Shown one piece after another: positions 23,985-35,578 of a stretch of DNA of 64,000 nt. Where the stretch lies: NCBI GenBank assembly GCA_014155875.1, contig JACEFZ010012596.1:186001-250000 (forward strand), read 5' to 3'. The position numbers and the translations under genes were made by a program. How positions within the stretch are numbered: position 1 is the first letter of the stretch; every line of letters starts with the position of its first letter. The notes under the pieces were generated by a model. It worked only from the letters and a program-made list of their open reading frames with translations. It did not search any database and had not been told where the DNA came from. This stretch comes from Cepaea nemoralis. Its lineage: Eukaryota; Mollusca; Gastropoda; Stylommatophora; Helicidae.

Positions 23985-24740
23985 TATGATAAGTTGTCTA
24001 AGGGCATCCCTAATGGGATGGATAATCATTCCGAGACTTCCCTTCAGAGGAAACCATATAATATTACTCAAGAACCCCCACTGGGAGAACTTTAGACTTA
24101 ACGTTTAAGTTCCTACACAGAAATAGAAAACACAAGGTTCCTCCATAAGGCTTATAGAGATCTGGCAATTTCGCCACAGCAACAGAGGAATTTGCTTCCC
24201 TCCCCCCTTAATAATGTTGACTGTGTGCTGTCTGCCAGCCTCATATATCTCACATTATAATGTATCAAAAGTGACATCATGTCAGTTGGACTCAACAATA
24301 GTTGACCAAAACATCCACAATGAAAGATACTCAACACAGTTAACAAAACATTCACAATGAACTGTGCTCAAGAACAGCTGAACAATGACATTCACAATTG
24401 AAATGTAGTCAACAGCAGTTGAACAAGACATTCACCATGAACTGTACTCAACAACAGCTGAACAGGACATTCACAATTAAATGTATTCAACAACAATTTT
24501 TAACACCACCCTTGTATTGAGCAGACTGAAGGGGTCTAATGAAGCTCTAGGTTCCATCTAGTGACATCCATATACACTTTAACATTGCATATGCATAGAT
24601 AACATATCAGTGAAGAAGAAAAAACTCAGATACATTCACGCCAACCAACCAACAGCCTTTCAACCTATTACAATAACTCTCCAATGACCAACAGCATTAA
24701 CCACATCTCTAAACCTCCTCCTTCAACAACAATCCTAAAA
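23985..24740. repeat. copy 2 of the unnamed interspersed repeat with 39-bp minisatellite
   Basis: Same block order as 8940-9800. The internal array (about 24295-24495) has five units of roughly 38-41 bp of the form AGCTGAACAAGACATTCACAATGAA...CTCAACAAC. No ORF. Confidence 0.62.
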
Positions 24741-27700
24741 TAAACCATGCACTATCCCCTTCAATTGGCACTGGAGAAAGAGTTTTCTTCTTCAGGGCAA
24801 AACACCAGTTCATACACACTGCCCTGTTTCACTATAATCTCACAGCCACTAATAGGCGGTGTTAAGTAAAGTTTTCAGATAGCAGCTTTCCTCATGATAC
24901 ACCCTTATCAAGTGTTTTGAAGGAATAAAACTATAATGAATCCTTAGTGGTGACGAGACTGCCCGTTGAAGCTGACACCTGGGGTCATTCAATAGTTGAG
25001 TATCCACTCTTTGTGATAACAAAAAGTAAATCCTCGGTACGTTTTAACAACGACGTCCTGAAGACCAACCAGTGGTTTGGAAAATAGATCAAACCTTCTT
25101 ACAGCATTCCACAACGCAAGTTAATCCCAACCAAGTTTCAGAATGAAAATAAACGCTAACACTCGTTCCTGGAATGCAGCTAGTAATCCAACTGAATAAA
25201 CACTTTTCCAAACATCCCCTTCCTCCAAAATAAGCCACAGCTATTAATGAGCTGGTTTAATTAAATAGTTCCTAAGTGTGCTGATATTTGTATAGAATAT
25301 ATGAATATTGTGCCTAGGGGTATATAGAGTGTGCCTGGATTCGAGATATAAGAAATGATACATGGTTCTCTTCCTTGTTGTATTCTCCAGGAACTAGACT
25401 ACGGCTCTATTTCTCATAAGGATGAGACTAGGTAGAAGCAGATCACAGTCTAATTCACTTTAATAAGACTAATCACCTGGAGAAGATATTGAGAGTCAGG
25501 TCAGTTGCCATACCCTTCAAGGGAATAAGATCCTCTATATGAATTCTTAGGCCACGTACGTTCAACCTCCGCACATTAACTCTCATATTTAAATAAACAA
25601 ATAACAGATATCACTACACCAACATTACTTTGTAACAACCTTCAAAAGACAGTAAGGACAACTCCTGGTTCTAACTCTTTTAATGTAAACGTAACAATGA
25701 GTTATGGGAACTCAAAATCTTCTGCATTTCTAAAACCTAGCAAAAACATGATAACACAATAAACCATCATCAAACAGTACACTGTGCATAATCAGATTCA
25801 ACAACCCATTTCCCACCAAGCAAATCAATACCAATATCTGGAATGGTTTTACATCATTACATCACATACTACATGTACGCGACTAAAAGCTTCATTAACT
25901 ACATATGTAGTCCATTTCAACTGGTATAGGTTGTTGATTTGATCATTCTCCTAACTACTCCTGTGATATGTCACTCCTAAAAACTCAAGAACGAGGTCCT
26001 AACACTCCACACAGAGCTTGATAAACAAACTGTACCTAAGCTCCTTGATACAAACATAATATGTCGTTACTACACCGTCTATTATATAAAGCTTTCCATC
26101 GATGAAAGGGGGGGGGGGGGTATTCTCATTCTTGATGGACCTTACGAATGGATATAGCACTGTCTTATTGTTCCTCTGACTGACGATATATATATATATG
26201 TGAAATGGGAATGCTGGACTGTCGTGTAATCCATTGCAGTGTGGAACATAGCAGATAGACGTAGGCACTGTCTAAGATTTGTTCCCGCTATGCGATGATG
26301 ATGATGTCGGCATGTTTCCTTTGGGCCACTTTCACTTGTAGAGGTCTTGAGATTAACGTGAGTCTGCATTTGAAATGGCAATTCTACCAATGGCTGTTTA
26401 GCTCAAATGCTACCAGCTTGTGAAGCCAGGACCAGGTAATGGGCGTTCTGTAATTGCTGGTTGAAGGTATTCGAGCGGCAAATCCAATTACGTGTAAGGT
26501 TCTTACTCTTCGGCGTCTGCAAAGGTAGGATCCAAACATGTCTTGTACGACGTGGATACAATTTAGTAGTGCCGTCCCTGTTTCCAGATATAGGCTGGAC
26601 TTCATAACCGCATACATGAATTTGAGTGTTACCCGTCCGAAGCTTCTGCAGACGAAGAAGTGGTTACTGATCCACTCTTCTGTACAAGATTTTGTCTTAA
26701 GCTGTACAATACACGAATTCTCTTCCAGAGGCATTTTGTGGTAGGTAGGACCCACTGTCGAAACCACCTCACTTCTATAGATTTGCTTGACAAATGCTAG
26801 AAATCAGGAACTGCAAAAGGAGGTAACCGAGATTTGACTTCCCAGCTGTCGTGGGAAATTATAAGATGAGTTGCTTCCCTCGGTTTTCCCTATTGTAGTA
26901 TGGTTTTGCTTCTCTAGGTTTTCCAAAAATATAGTCCAAGTTATCCTCTCGCAAAACTGTCTTTCCTTCAGGGCCTTTAAGATGAAAAAATAAAAACAAA
27001 CGATATACATTTGACAGCAGTATCAATTGTCATTGTAACTCTAACACACAGAGAATAATAATAAAAATACAGGAATGAGGAAGGGGTGGCCTTCCCCCAC
27101 CTTTACCTCTCTGTGAATTAAGCTGTCTTTAACCCCCGAATAGTGAGGGGGCGGGGTTTTATCGATTGCATTGCCTGTAACCTAGCCGTATGTTGGTCTG
27201 GGGTTTCGTGACTATTCCATCTACTGACGTTATCAAATGTCACGATAAGACACTACGACCATGACGAACCACTTCTCACATTACATTGGGAAACACCCAA
27301 ACACATGATAGAAAATATCTAATCTTTCTCCAGAATAATGCAGTAATTCACTCACAGAATATGGATCCACCCTCTACCCATTTCCCTCTTGTAACAGGAG
27401 GGGGGGGGGGGGGTCAAATATCCTCTTCTTATAGCATCCCACACTGCACGATTTAACTGAACATAAAATCATGGTCACTTAGGCAGTCACACGAATTTGC
27501 CTTGCTGATACTGCTATGCAGAGCTGACACATCATCTGAAGATTTGTGAGTTCCACCTTTCCCCGTATGAGATTATAACTCACAGAAAAAGACATCACAC
27601 CATTTCCCCCGCATATTATTTAATCAGGTTACTTAAAATTCACACACTTTGTAAAAATACATTAGGTCTGAATTTAACAAATGCACCCTTCAGTACACAA

Positions 27701-28370
27701 GCGTTCACTAAATGTCTAGCAAGGACAGTTCTCTAATCTTAGAGAATTTTGGTTAGAATCTTGGTTCCAATATTAAGTTAGAGTGAACAGATATTTCTGC
27801 ATTCAAAATGCAGATGATAGTGATATATTCTTCACTTAAGATAGACTAGTAATCATAGCAATATAACAAGGTAAGCATAGGAACTAGTAGGAGTGGTATA
27901 GACATTATTTCTGCAGAAACAAAAGTCAGGCTATCTTTTCAAGAAGTAACTTTGTAGTTATCAACTTCACCCAAAATTACATAAATAGATGTATTCTATT
28001 TTATCATACAACATAGGTATTACATTCAAAAAAGCCTTATTAGCTTACCATAGCCCCAGAAGGCACAGTTAGGTTACAATCACTTCTTAACAAAACTACA
28101 TGTTGACGAGGTCGATGTTCCAACTCAAGTGAAAATTCTTCGCTAGCCCCAGGAAATAGCCCGCTAACTTATCTATTTCGAGCTACAGCGATATATTTTC
28201 TTTGTTCGTGCGGTACGACATGCGTCTCCTTTTAAGGTAATGATAAACAAACCCGCGTGAAAGTGCATTTCTTAGAAACATTGCCTGAAACGTTCTCTGC
28301 AACGTTGTCTGCAACTGTCTGCAAACTGTTCGAGAATGTCAGCCATTTTACACTAAGAAATGCCATTAAT
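24741..28370. other. unrecognised sequence with short low-complexity tracts
   Basis: I see no supportable gene. It contains G homopolymers at about 26107-26120 and 27401-27413 and a short (AT)n near 26187. A minus-strand frame near 26268-26180 starts MPTSICYVPHCN, which could be the start of a THAP-type zinc finger, but it runs into a microsatellite. A 127-codon minus-strand frame at 26767-26384 has no recognisable domain and begins at GTG. Confidence 0.4.
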
Positions 28371-28429
28371 CCGGTTTCTAGGAATAACATGGGAGTTTCC
28401 ATATATATTATACAGTTTTATAACCTTCC

Positions 28430-30490
28430 ATGCTACACAGCTACTTGCTGCCGCTGCCAAAACCGAACAAAGACCATTCCAAGATAAGCGGCTACAGAAT
28501 AATTACGACGCAGAACACTGCTGGCAAGCTACTGTAGAAAATTATAGCACACAGACTTGCTTGTGACTTGGAACAACTCGGCTGCTTCCCGCCCACACTT
28601 GGAGGATACAGACGTAACCAAGAGTCATAGCTGAATGCGGCGGTCTTTGCTCAAGATGTTTACGAAGGATTTCAGGACAAAGAAGAGACACGTGCGGCCG
28701 CCATAGACTTAGAGGATGCATACAATAAAGTATCCTTCCAGCACTTGATGCAAGCCCTCCTCAGACTGAAAGTGTCCCCTCACCTTGTACGATGGATAGC
28801 TGCAGTTCTGCTCCAAAGGAAGGTGGTGCTAAGATGCGGGAGTTGGTCTTCTGAGCCGACAACGATATGTCCAGGATTGCCGCAGGGTTCACCACTGTCA
28901 CCAGTACTATTCAATGTGTATACGGTGCCGATCACTGAATAACAGTTGGAAGGGAGGGGTAGGACTCTGTCATTTGCTGATGACATTCTCGTGTATCGAC
29001 AAGGTCGAGATAGACAGGCGGTTGCCAATGATATGCAGGGCGAACTAGATAGAATTTCCTCATTGTATGCTGATGCCAGTGCCATTGTTAACCCTGCAAA
29101 GGCATCGGTTACATGGTTCTCCCTAAACAACCATATTGTGAACACCTGCCGTCAGTGAGAATGGATGGGAGCATTTTGAGTAGAACCCAGTCGATGACAT
29201 ATCTTGGCGTGAGGCTTGATCGAAGCCTGTCTTTCAGAGATTATGTCGAATATGTCATAACGAAAGCTCGAAAAGGTTTGTCAGCAATGAGAGTCATGGC
29301 GACTACCAATATCGAGCAAAGACTGCTAATACTTCTGTTCCAAGGACTAGTGCTTTCGCCTATCGAGTATGCCTTGGCCATCCTTACTGCCAGCCCTACA
29401 CAGATTGGAAGACTTGAAAAGGTACAAAACGAGGCCATGCGCATAATTTTTGGCTGCACGAGAGACGCCAGCTATGTAGCAATGAGATACCTCCTTGACT
29501 TCCCGACAATGAACCACAGGATCAAGATCTGGAGAGCTCGTGCATACTTGAAAATAAGTGCGTATGAGCAGCACTCTCTGCATGAAGATATATTCAGAGA
29601 AAATGGCAACAGGCTAAAGAGGGGCAAATCATGGCTGGGTCGGGCGGAGGATGACATCAGACGGTTCTGCAGTCTTACCAGTATCAACCCCGGCAAGGAA
29701 TTGGTGCTGCGCCTCCAGCTTTTAAGTGCACCTTCTCCTGCATTATCACACTTGACAGACGGTGCAGAGAACAGAATCCTGTCACTGTCAATGCAGAGGT
29801 CAATGCGTTCATCAATGAACACGCAGACAACCCCCAAGTGCTCATCTATACAGATGGATTTGTTGTAAAGAAGCAGATAAGTGCATGGGCATTTACAGCC
29901 CGTTCAGCGGGCCGAACCGTCCAAGAATCCAATGGAGCCCACACTATGCCCACGAGCAGCATGACGATGGAAGTGATGGCAGTTACACAGGCTTTCCTAT
30001 GGCTAGAATCACAGTATTATACCAACGTGTGTATACTAAGTGATTCAATGAGCATGATTCAGAAGGTCGAAGCTGGATCTGTACGTAGACAGTGGACTGA
30101 GTCGCTGAGGAGGTCTGTTGTCCGTAAAATCACCTTCATCTTTGTCCCGGGTCATACGGGAGTCGAGGGAAATGAACGAGCTGATAAACTGGCTGGCTCT
30201 GCACCCTCTGCAGATGGCCAGCCCATGGATCGTGCCGATGTTATTAACGTCCGTAAAGACACGTCGAGAACAGAAGACTTTGACGTCAGTGAATCCACAT
30301 CGCTGTCCAGGATGAAAGACTTGGGAGTAAGAATTGGCACGACCAGACACGAGAGGTACATCGGGAAAACGAGGTGCCTCGTTAACCAACACAGAACTGG
30401 CACTATTAGCCACCGAACGCTGATGATTATGCTGGGGGGGGGGGGGAAGGATCTGAGCACCTATGGACGGTCACAACATTTAAAATGATT
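28430..30490 (+). pseudogene. RNase H-type LINE, broken ORF2 fragment
   Basis: Successive frames encode, in order, LPLPKPNKDHSKISGYRIIT (about 28450), LGGYRRNQES, AAAIDLEDAYNKV, GLPQGSPLSPVLFNVYT, FADD (28975-28986), then a YLGVRLDRSL segment and an RNase H domain (IYTDGFVVKK, EVMAVTQAFLWLE, LSDSMSM, VPGHTGVEGNERADKLAG). This layout fits I/Jockey-group LINEs that carry RNase H. Stops occur near 28541, 28629 and 28940, and frames change near 29135 and 29860, so it is dead. The 5' part is missing. A G-run lies near the 3' end at 30434-30447. The same family occurs at 42667-45118. Confidence 0.87.
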
Positions 30491-30811
30491 TATAGTCGTA
30501 TCTGGGACACAGAGAAAAAGAAATAGGGCATTAAATTTCACCACATCATGAAAGCGACCAGCCCAGATGTAATCTACTTATCAACTGTTAGGCTATGGTT
30601 TTTAGCCAGGATCAGATGGAATCTCACGGCAGGCTTTATGAATCAGCCAATCAAATGACTGCATGCGCCCTTTTCAAACCGTGCTAACCTAGTGTATTTT
30701 ATTCTAGAACGTTCGTTCCTAAAATAACGCTGATGTCACATCCAACAGAAGAGACGCCGTTCTATATTTAAAAATTTGGCAAATCCCTTATGTACTGAAA
30801 ATTTGGATGAA

Positions 30812-31114
30812 TGACCACGATATGGGTACTTTAATTTTAATTCACCGCAACAAAGAAGAATCCCTTCGAGCCTCATTTGCATCCTCATTCGAGTCCTCAT
30901 TTGCATGGACCGATCGATGGATGTTTTTAAGTTTTTGGGCCCGTAGGGCCCTCACTGTCGACGATCGATCGATCGGTCCATCGATCGGTCCAGCAGTCTA
31001 CCAAACACTTAACCGGAAAATGATTGCGGCAAAATGATTGCGATGCAAATGAGGCTCGAAGGGATTTTTCTTTGTTTGCGGTGAATTAAAATTGATGTAC
31101 CCGATATGTCGTCA
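30812..31114. mobile_element. foldback / MITE-like element
   Basis: Terminal inverted repeats of about 65-70 bases (30812-30880 against 31040-31114) match with few mismatches, including TTAATTTTAATTCACCGCAA and CCCTTCGAGCCTCATTTGCA. Nested inside is a second perfect inverted repeat, 30907-30920 against 30978-30991, and a GGGCCC-GTA-GGGCCC hairpin. No ORF of note. A clear target duplication is not visible. Confidence 0.75.
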
Positions 31115-31168
31115 CACTTGTAAGCATCAATAATTGTATATGTTGTAAAAAATGAATACTGCACTTAC

Positions 31169-31183
31169 AGAAAGGAATCCACC
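31169..31183 (-). other. candidate 15-nt microexon, copy 1
   Basis: After an 83-nt intron with a pyrimidine-rich acceptor (CTACAG), 15 bases precede a donor GTAAGT. It is phase 1 to phase 1 and would add five residues without changing frame. It is conserved in all three copies (45150-45164, 56637-56651), although conservation may just reflect recent duplication. Confidence 0.4.
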
Positions 31184-31266
31184 CTGTAGTTGTAGTAAAG
31201 AAACATGCAAGTTGATAAAAACTAACAAGAAGACATGAGAATCTTGAAATCCTCGTGTGTACTCAC

Positions 31267-32122
31267 CTGTCAGTCCATCCGTATAAGTGGAGTCAGTGGT
31301 GTCAGAGAGGGGCACACAGACTGGACCTGTGTTATTGTCACTGACTGTCATCTCAGGTCTGTCACAACAAACTGTGTCGTGGTCACTTGTACATTTTCTA
31401 CCAACGAACTGACAGCTATGACATTGGGAACAATCATCATCAGATGGAGGAGATTCATGATTAGAGTGTCTGAAATATCCAGACTTACAATCAACGATTG
31501 CTGGATGAGTGCTGTTACAGGCCTGGAGAAGTAATCTACAAGAGTTATTGCCCATTTTCTGACACAGTTTACACTCTATGTTGTTATGAGAATCCTCAGA
31601 CATGTACGTATCTGGGGGACATGGAAAACACTGTTTATAATGTGGACTATAATACTGTCCTTGCGTGCAAAGGATTGGCTTCTCTTCGCAGACATAAACA
31701 TTATCTTTGTTCAGGACAGCCTCATATCTTGGATTGTCACAACAGATTGTATCATAAAATCCCTCACAAAGTCGTGTGGGGTTCTCACATTCCGAGCATT
31801 TTACACACTGATCTGACTGATACGGGGCTTTGGCTATTCTTCTGTAGAGGCCATTTCTACAATGAATTACAGTGTCATGGGTTATATTACATTCTGTGAC
31901 TAGAACCTCCACTTCAGGATCAATGAGTTGTGTACAGTTGAAGCACTCCAGGTGTGTGTGCCAGTGGTCAGTCATGTAAGTTACCCCATCCTGGCAAAGT
32001 GGACACACTTCCAGGCCAGGCATTACTTTCAAGAGATGTGTCCCTTTAGGGCAAATATGACTGGGAACAGCACTGGACCCAACCACAGATGCCACCAAAA
32101 CTAATACCAACACAATATACAT
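31267..32122 (-). CDS. TNFR-like cysteine-rich receptor, first exon, copy 1
   Basis: The 856-nt exon starts at ATG 32122 and ends at a strong donor (ACAG/GTGAGT, 31267/31266) in phase 1. It encodes 285 residues: a signal peptide (hydrophobic 2-18), then cysteine-rich repeats from C24 with CPLCQDG, VTECNITHDTVIHCRNGLY, CVKCSECENPTRLC, CTQGQYYSP..QCFPCPPDTY and CHSCQFVGRKCTSDHDTVCC. The spacing is that of TNF-receptor-type ligand-binding modules. Several N-glycosylation sites (NCT, NIT, NNS, NST, NNT) support an extracellular location. No transmembrane or death domain is in this exon; those would have to come from exons not seen. The open frame past 31267 is intron. Confidence 0.8.
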
Positions 32123-32175
32123 GGCAATAGCTTGTAGTCCGAAACCACCAACGCCTCTTCAACTTCTGGAACCCT

Positions 32176-32431
32176 TTATGGCTACTTCAACTACAAGTTT
32201 GTAGCTATTCAATAAAAGCACACCCAAATTATGTCACCTTATATGGTTACTTCAACCAAAACTGTGTAGTAATTCACTGAAATCAGTCACAAATAATGTT
32301 ATCTTGTATGGTTACTTTAGCCAAAGCTGTATAGCAATTAACTGAAATCATACACAGATTATGTCACCTTGTATGGCTACTTTAGCCAAACATGTAGTAA
32401 TTTACTGAAATTATTCACACATTCTGTCTCC
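32176..32431. repeat. 64-bp tandem repeat upstream of the TNFR-like exon, copy 1
   Basis: Four units of 63-65 bp (from 32176, 32239, 32304 and 32369), each starting TTGTATGG-TACTT-A-CCAAA and ending ATGTCACC or similar. They begin about 54 bases upstream of the ATG, so they may lie in the 5' leader or promoter. Equivalent arrays: 46157-46412 and 57644-57899. Confidence 0.85.
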
Positions 32432-33017
32432 ATGTTGGTGATAATTGTTTTAAATAAATAATTCTCTGGTCACATGTACTCAACCATGCTATCTCTTTAC
32501 AACAGTAATTACTAAAATAATTATTTAAACTGACATTATTTAATATATAATGTGTCTTCCAAATTGAAAACCTATTATGTTGAATAGCACGTTCTATTAG
32601 GAAACAAATTATAAATCTTGCTTTTCTCTCTCACTGGCTGCTTGCTACTCAAACAGTATCTGAATCCTTATGCATTCAGGTGAGGCTTGCTTCATCTAGA
32701 AAAATTCCATCCAAGGTACCGGACTCTATCTACCCGTGGCAAGGTTTTCTTTCGCTAAGAATGTTGCCAGGTCTATGGTCGGATGGCTTATTCTTTGTGG
32801 TAGTCGATTCACGAACTCGGTCGGCTCGGCATGTTCGGCCTGTAAGTTCCAAATTAGCGAGAGGATGTTAAGGTGCGCAATGTACATTGTGTTCTATGAT
32901 TGTTCTATCAACTACCTGTGTTGAGTAAGGAGAACGTGATCATGTTCTGACTACTTACTATACCACATCGTTCACAACATGGAATCCAAACACGTATGTT
33001 CCAGTTTGAGAGAGTCG

Positions 33018-33018
<1 letters not shown>

Positions 33019-33077
<59 letters not shown>

Positions 33078-33082
33078 GCACG

Positions 33083-33127
<45 letters not shown>
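33019..33127. repeat. (CA)n microsatellite with CGCA interruption, copy 1
   Basis: About 109 bases, followed to 33510 by degenerate CA-rich sequence and a second CA run (33476-33510). Equivalent tracts at 47000-47097 and 58488-58566. The third lacks the CGCA block. Confidence 0.95.
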
Positions 33128-33128
<1 letters not shown>

Positions 33129-33475
33129 AGCCCCACACATCACCCACACACCACAAAAATAGGCCACATACAACATAAACACAAACCACACACATAACAC
33201 ACACTATACACGTAAAACACACATCTCACACATTACACTCACCACGCATTAAACACGCACACATCATACACACGACTCACAAACATCACACTCGCATCAC
33301 ACACAAACACATCATACACACATTACAAATACCCATCATACACGCATCACACACAAACACATCACACACACACATTGCACACCCAGCACACACACACATC
33401 ACATACAAACACCTTGTACACATATCACACTCGCAGTCACACACACACACACATTAGAAATACATCATTTAAACA

Positions 33476-33514
<39 letters not shown>

Positions 33515-33639
33515 ACACACGGTAGGGCTCAGGGCAACTACAAGTGACGTGCATATTGTATTCGGAATATGGTGCTAGATCTATATTATTAGACCAATCG
33601 ACACTCGATGGCGATTTGTTTTATTTCACCCCTCCATCG

Positions 33640-33687
<48 letters not shown>
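33640..33687. repeat. (AT)n at the 5' junction of LINE-b, copy 1
   Basis: 48 bases here against about 34 in copy 2 (47633-47666) and 75 in copy 3 (59090-59164). Confidence 0.95.
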
Positions 33688-33689
<2 letters not shown>

Positions 33690-34594
33690 TTCGCAACATA
33701 AGGCATATATAAGGCAAGCTAGGAAGGATGTGCAAAAGGCTGCCAGGCAGTGTGCAAATGATTATTGGATCAAGTTATGTGAGTCCATTCAAATCGCAAG
33801 TGATAAGGGAATCATAAGAAGCATGTTTGAAGGAATAAAGAAAGCCTGTGGTCCAGTGATCAAAAGAAGAGCACCATTGAAAAACTTGACTGGAGAAATC
33901 ATCACTGACAAGAAACAGCAGATGGACAGATGGGTAGAGCACTATTTGGAGCTTTACTCAAGTGAGACCAAACTAACGGATGATGCCCTCAACGCCATAG
34001 AGGCTCTACCAACTCTTGACCACCTGGACACACTTCCCACCATAACAGAAGTTAAGTATGCTATAAATGAACTTGCATCTGGCAAGGCTCCAGATAAGGA
34101 TGGGATTCCAATAGAGGTTATAAGGAGTGGGCAAGACACACTCACTCTACTTATCCACCAGCTAATAGAGCTATGCTGGCGAGAAGGACAAGTCCCACAG
34201 GATTTCAAAGATTCAAACATCATAACACTATACAAGAACAAGGGCGATCGGAGCGACTGCAACAACTATAGGGGTATCTCACTTCTGTGTATTGTTGGAA
34301 AAGTATTTGCCAGAATTGTTCTGCGCAGACTTCAAGTCCTAGGAGATCAGTCTACTCCGAATCACAGTGTGGCTTTCGACAGAAACGGTCTACCATTGAT
34401 ATGATATTCTCATTGCGACAAATGCAAGAAAAATGCCGTGAACAGAATCAACCACTGTTTATTGCCTTCATCGACCTCTCAAAGGCATTTGATTTGGTCA
34501 GTCGTGAGGGTCTATTCAAGGCACTAACGAAGATTGGCTGCCCACCAACTCTTCTGTCAATTGTGGAATCGTTCCACACAGGCATGAAGGGTAT
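33688..34594 (+). pseudogene. LINE-b RT, 5' segment, copy 1 (interrupted by LTR element)
   Basis: 5'-truncated endonuclease-type LINE of the same clade as the intact element at 13433-17518 (shared ITLYKNKGDRSDCNNYRGISLL, FIDL-KAFDLVSR). The endonuclease domain is absent; the sequence starts at the (AT)n tract. A one-base deletion near 34349 (also in copy 2) throws the frame before the QCGF motif. The segment ends at GGTAT (34590-34594), the target duplication of the LTR element, and resumes at 39889. Confidence 0.9.
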
Positions 34595-35210
34595 TGTCAG
34601 GGTCTTATATGTGAGTAATAGTGTAAGTGCCGGTATGTAAGCGAGAGTCAGTGTAAGCATAGCTGAGGTCAAGGGCAGTAAGAGACACCACGGCTTGGCT
34701 AACGGGAGGTCATGCGAGAAGTCCGTGGACAGACCCACGTGATGTGGGAAGGTCAAGGAGGAGAGAGTCAGTGTGTGTGAGACAGCGAATAGAGACGGAC
34801 GTGTGGAGATCTAGAGAGCGATAGAACGATAGAACGATAGTGTTTGTGACGGATAGATGGAGATGAACGTTGTGTATTGATATTCGAGGAATGTACTAAC
34901 TGTGATATGTGCGGGATGATGTGAAGTTGTGATTGCGAATGATCATACGGGCGACAGTGTAAAGATCGCCATTGTGAGCTAGCGCGTGGCTGCTGGTGTT
35001 GAACGATTGTTTTGGTGTTGAACGATTGTTTGAGCGTGAAGTGCGACCATGTTGTCAGCCTGTAATATATTGTAATAAATGTTGTTCAGGAGATAGCTCC
35101 TGCGAGTTTCCGATTGCATTCATGTGTTATTACTATATGTGTCGTAGATGTTGTAATTTGCCTGTCCAAGTCTAGTGAGCTAGAAGGAGAAAATAGTTAG
35201 GACTCTGACA
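34595..35210 (+). repeat. 5' LTR, copy 1
   Basis: Contains AATAAA at 35074-35079, the likely polyadenylation signal. A candidate primer site TGGTGTCAGAAGT begins at 35218. Confidence 0.93.
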
Positions 35211-35578
35211 GGTATAATGGTGTCAGAAGTACACATGAACCACATTCCCATGTAAAACGCATTAAAAGAATGCTACTTATGTAAAGAAGAAGATCAATTG
35301 CATAATTTTGTAAAAATCGGAGAGTTGTTAACAAAATCAGAACGAAAATAACATCATTTCTTTCCACAGCAGGTTTCAATTCTACAAAGCGACCGACGTA
35401 ACCAGAACAGGTCAACGGTAACCAGCACGAGAATCACGTTCCTGTACATCAAGCGTTCGAGTAGTCAGCAGATAAAGATAAGTTGATTAATTTTGATTGC
35501 TAAGTACCCAAATCTGCATTCTTTGAGATGCTTGTATAAATACCATCATTAGTAGATTTGAATATTAATTAACAGAAA

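Noticed and set aside
26384..26767. 127-codon minus-strand ORF
   Set aside because: Begins at GTG and has no recognisable domain or neighbouring exon signals. Not supportable as a gene.
31498..31899. 133-codon plus-strand frame opposite the TNFR-like exon (also 45479-45880, 56966-57367)
   Set aside because: Mirror of the cysteine-rich coding strand. It has no start context or domain of its own.
32908..33222. Overlapping frames of C/V and H/T repeats (also near 46889-47191 and 58377-58661)
   Set aside because: Translation of (CA)n tracts.
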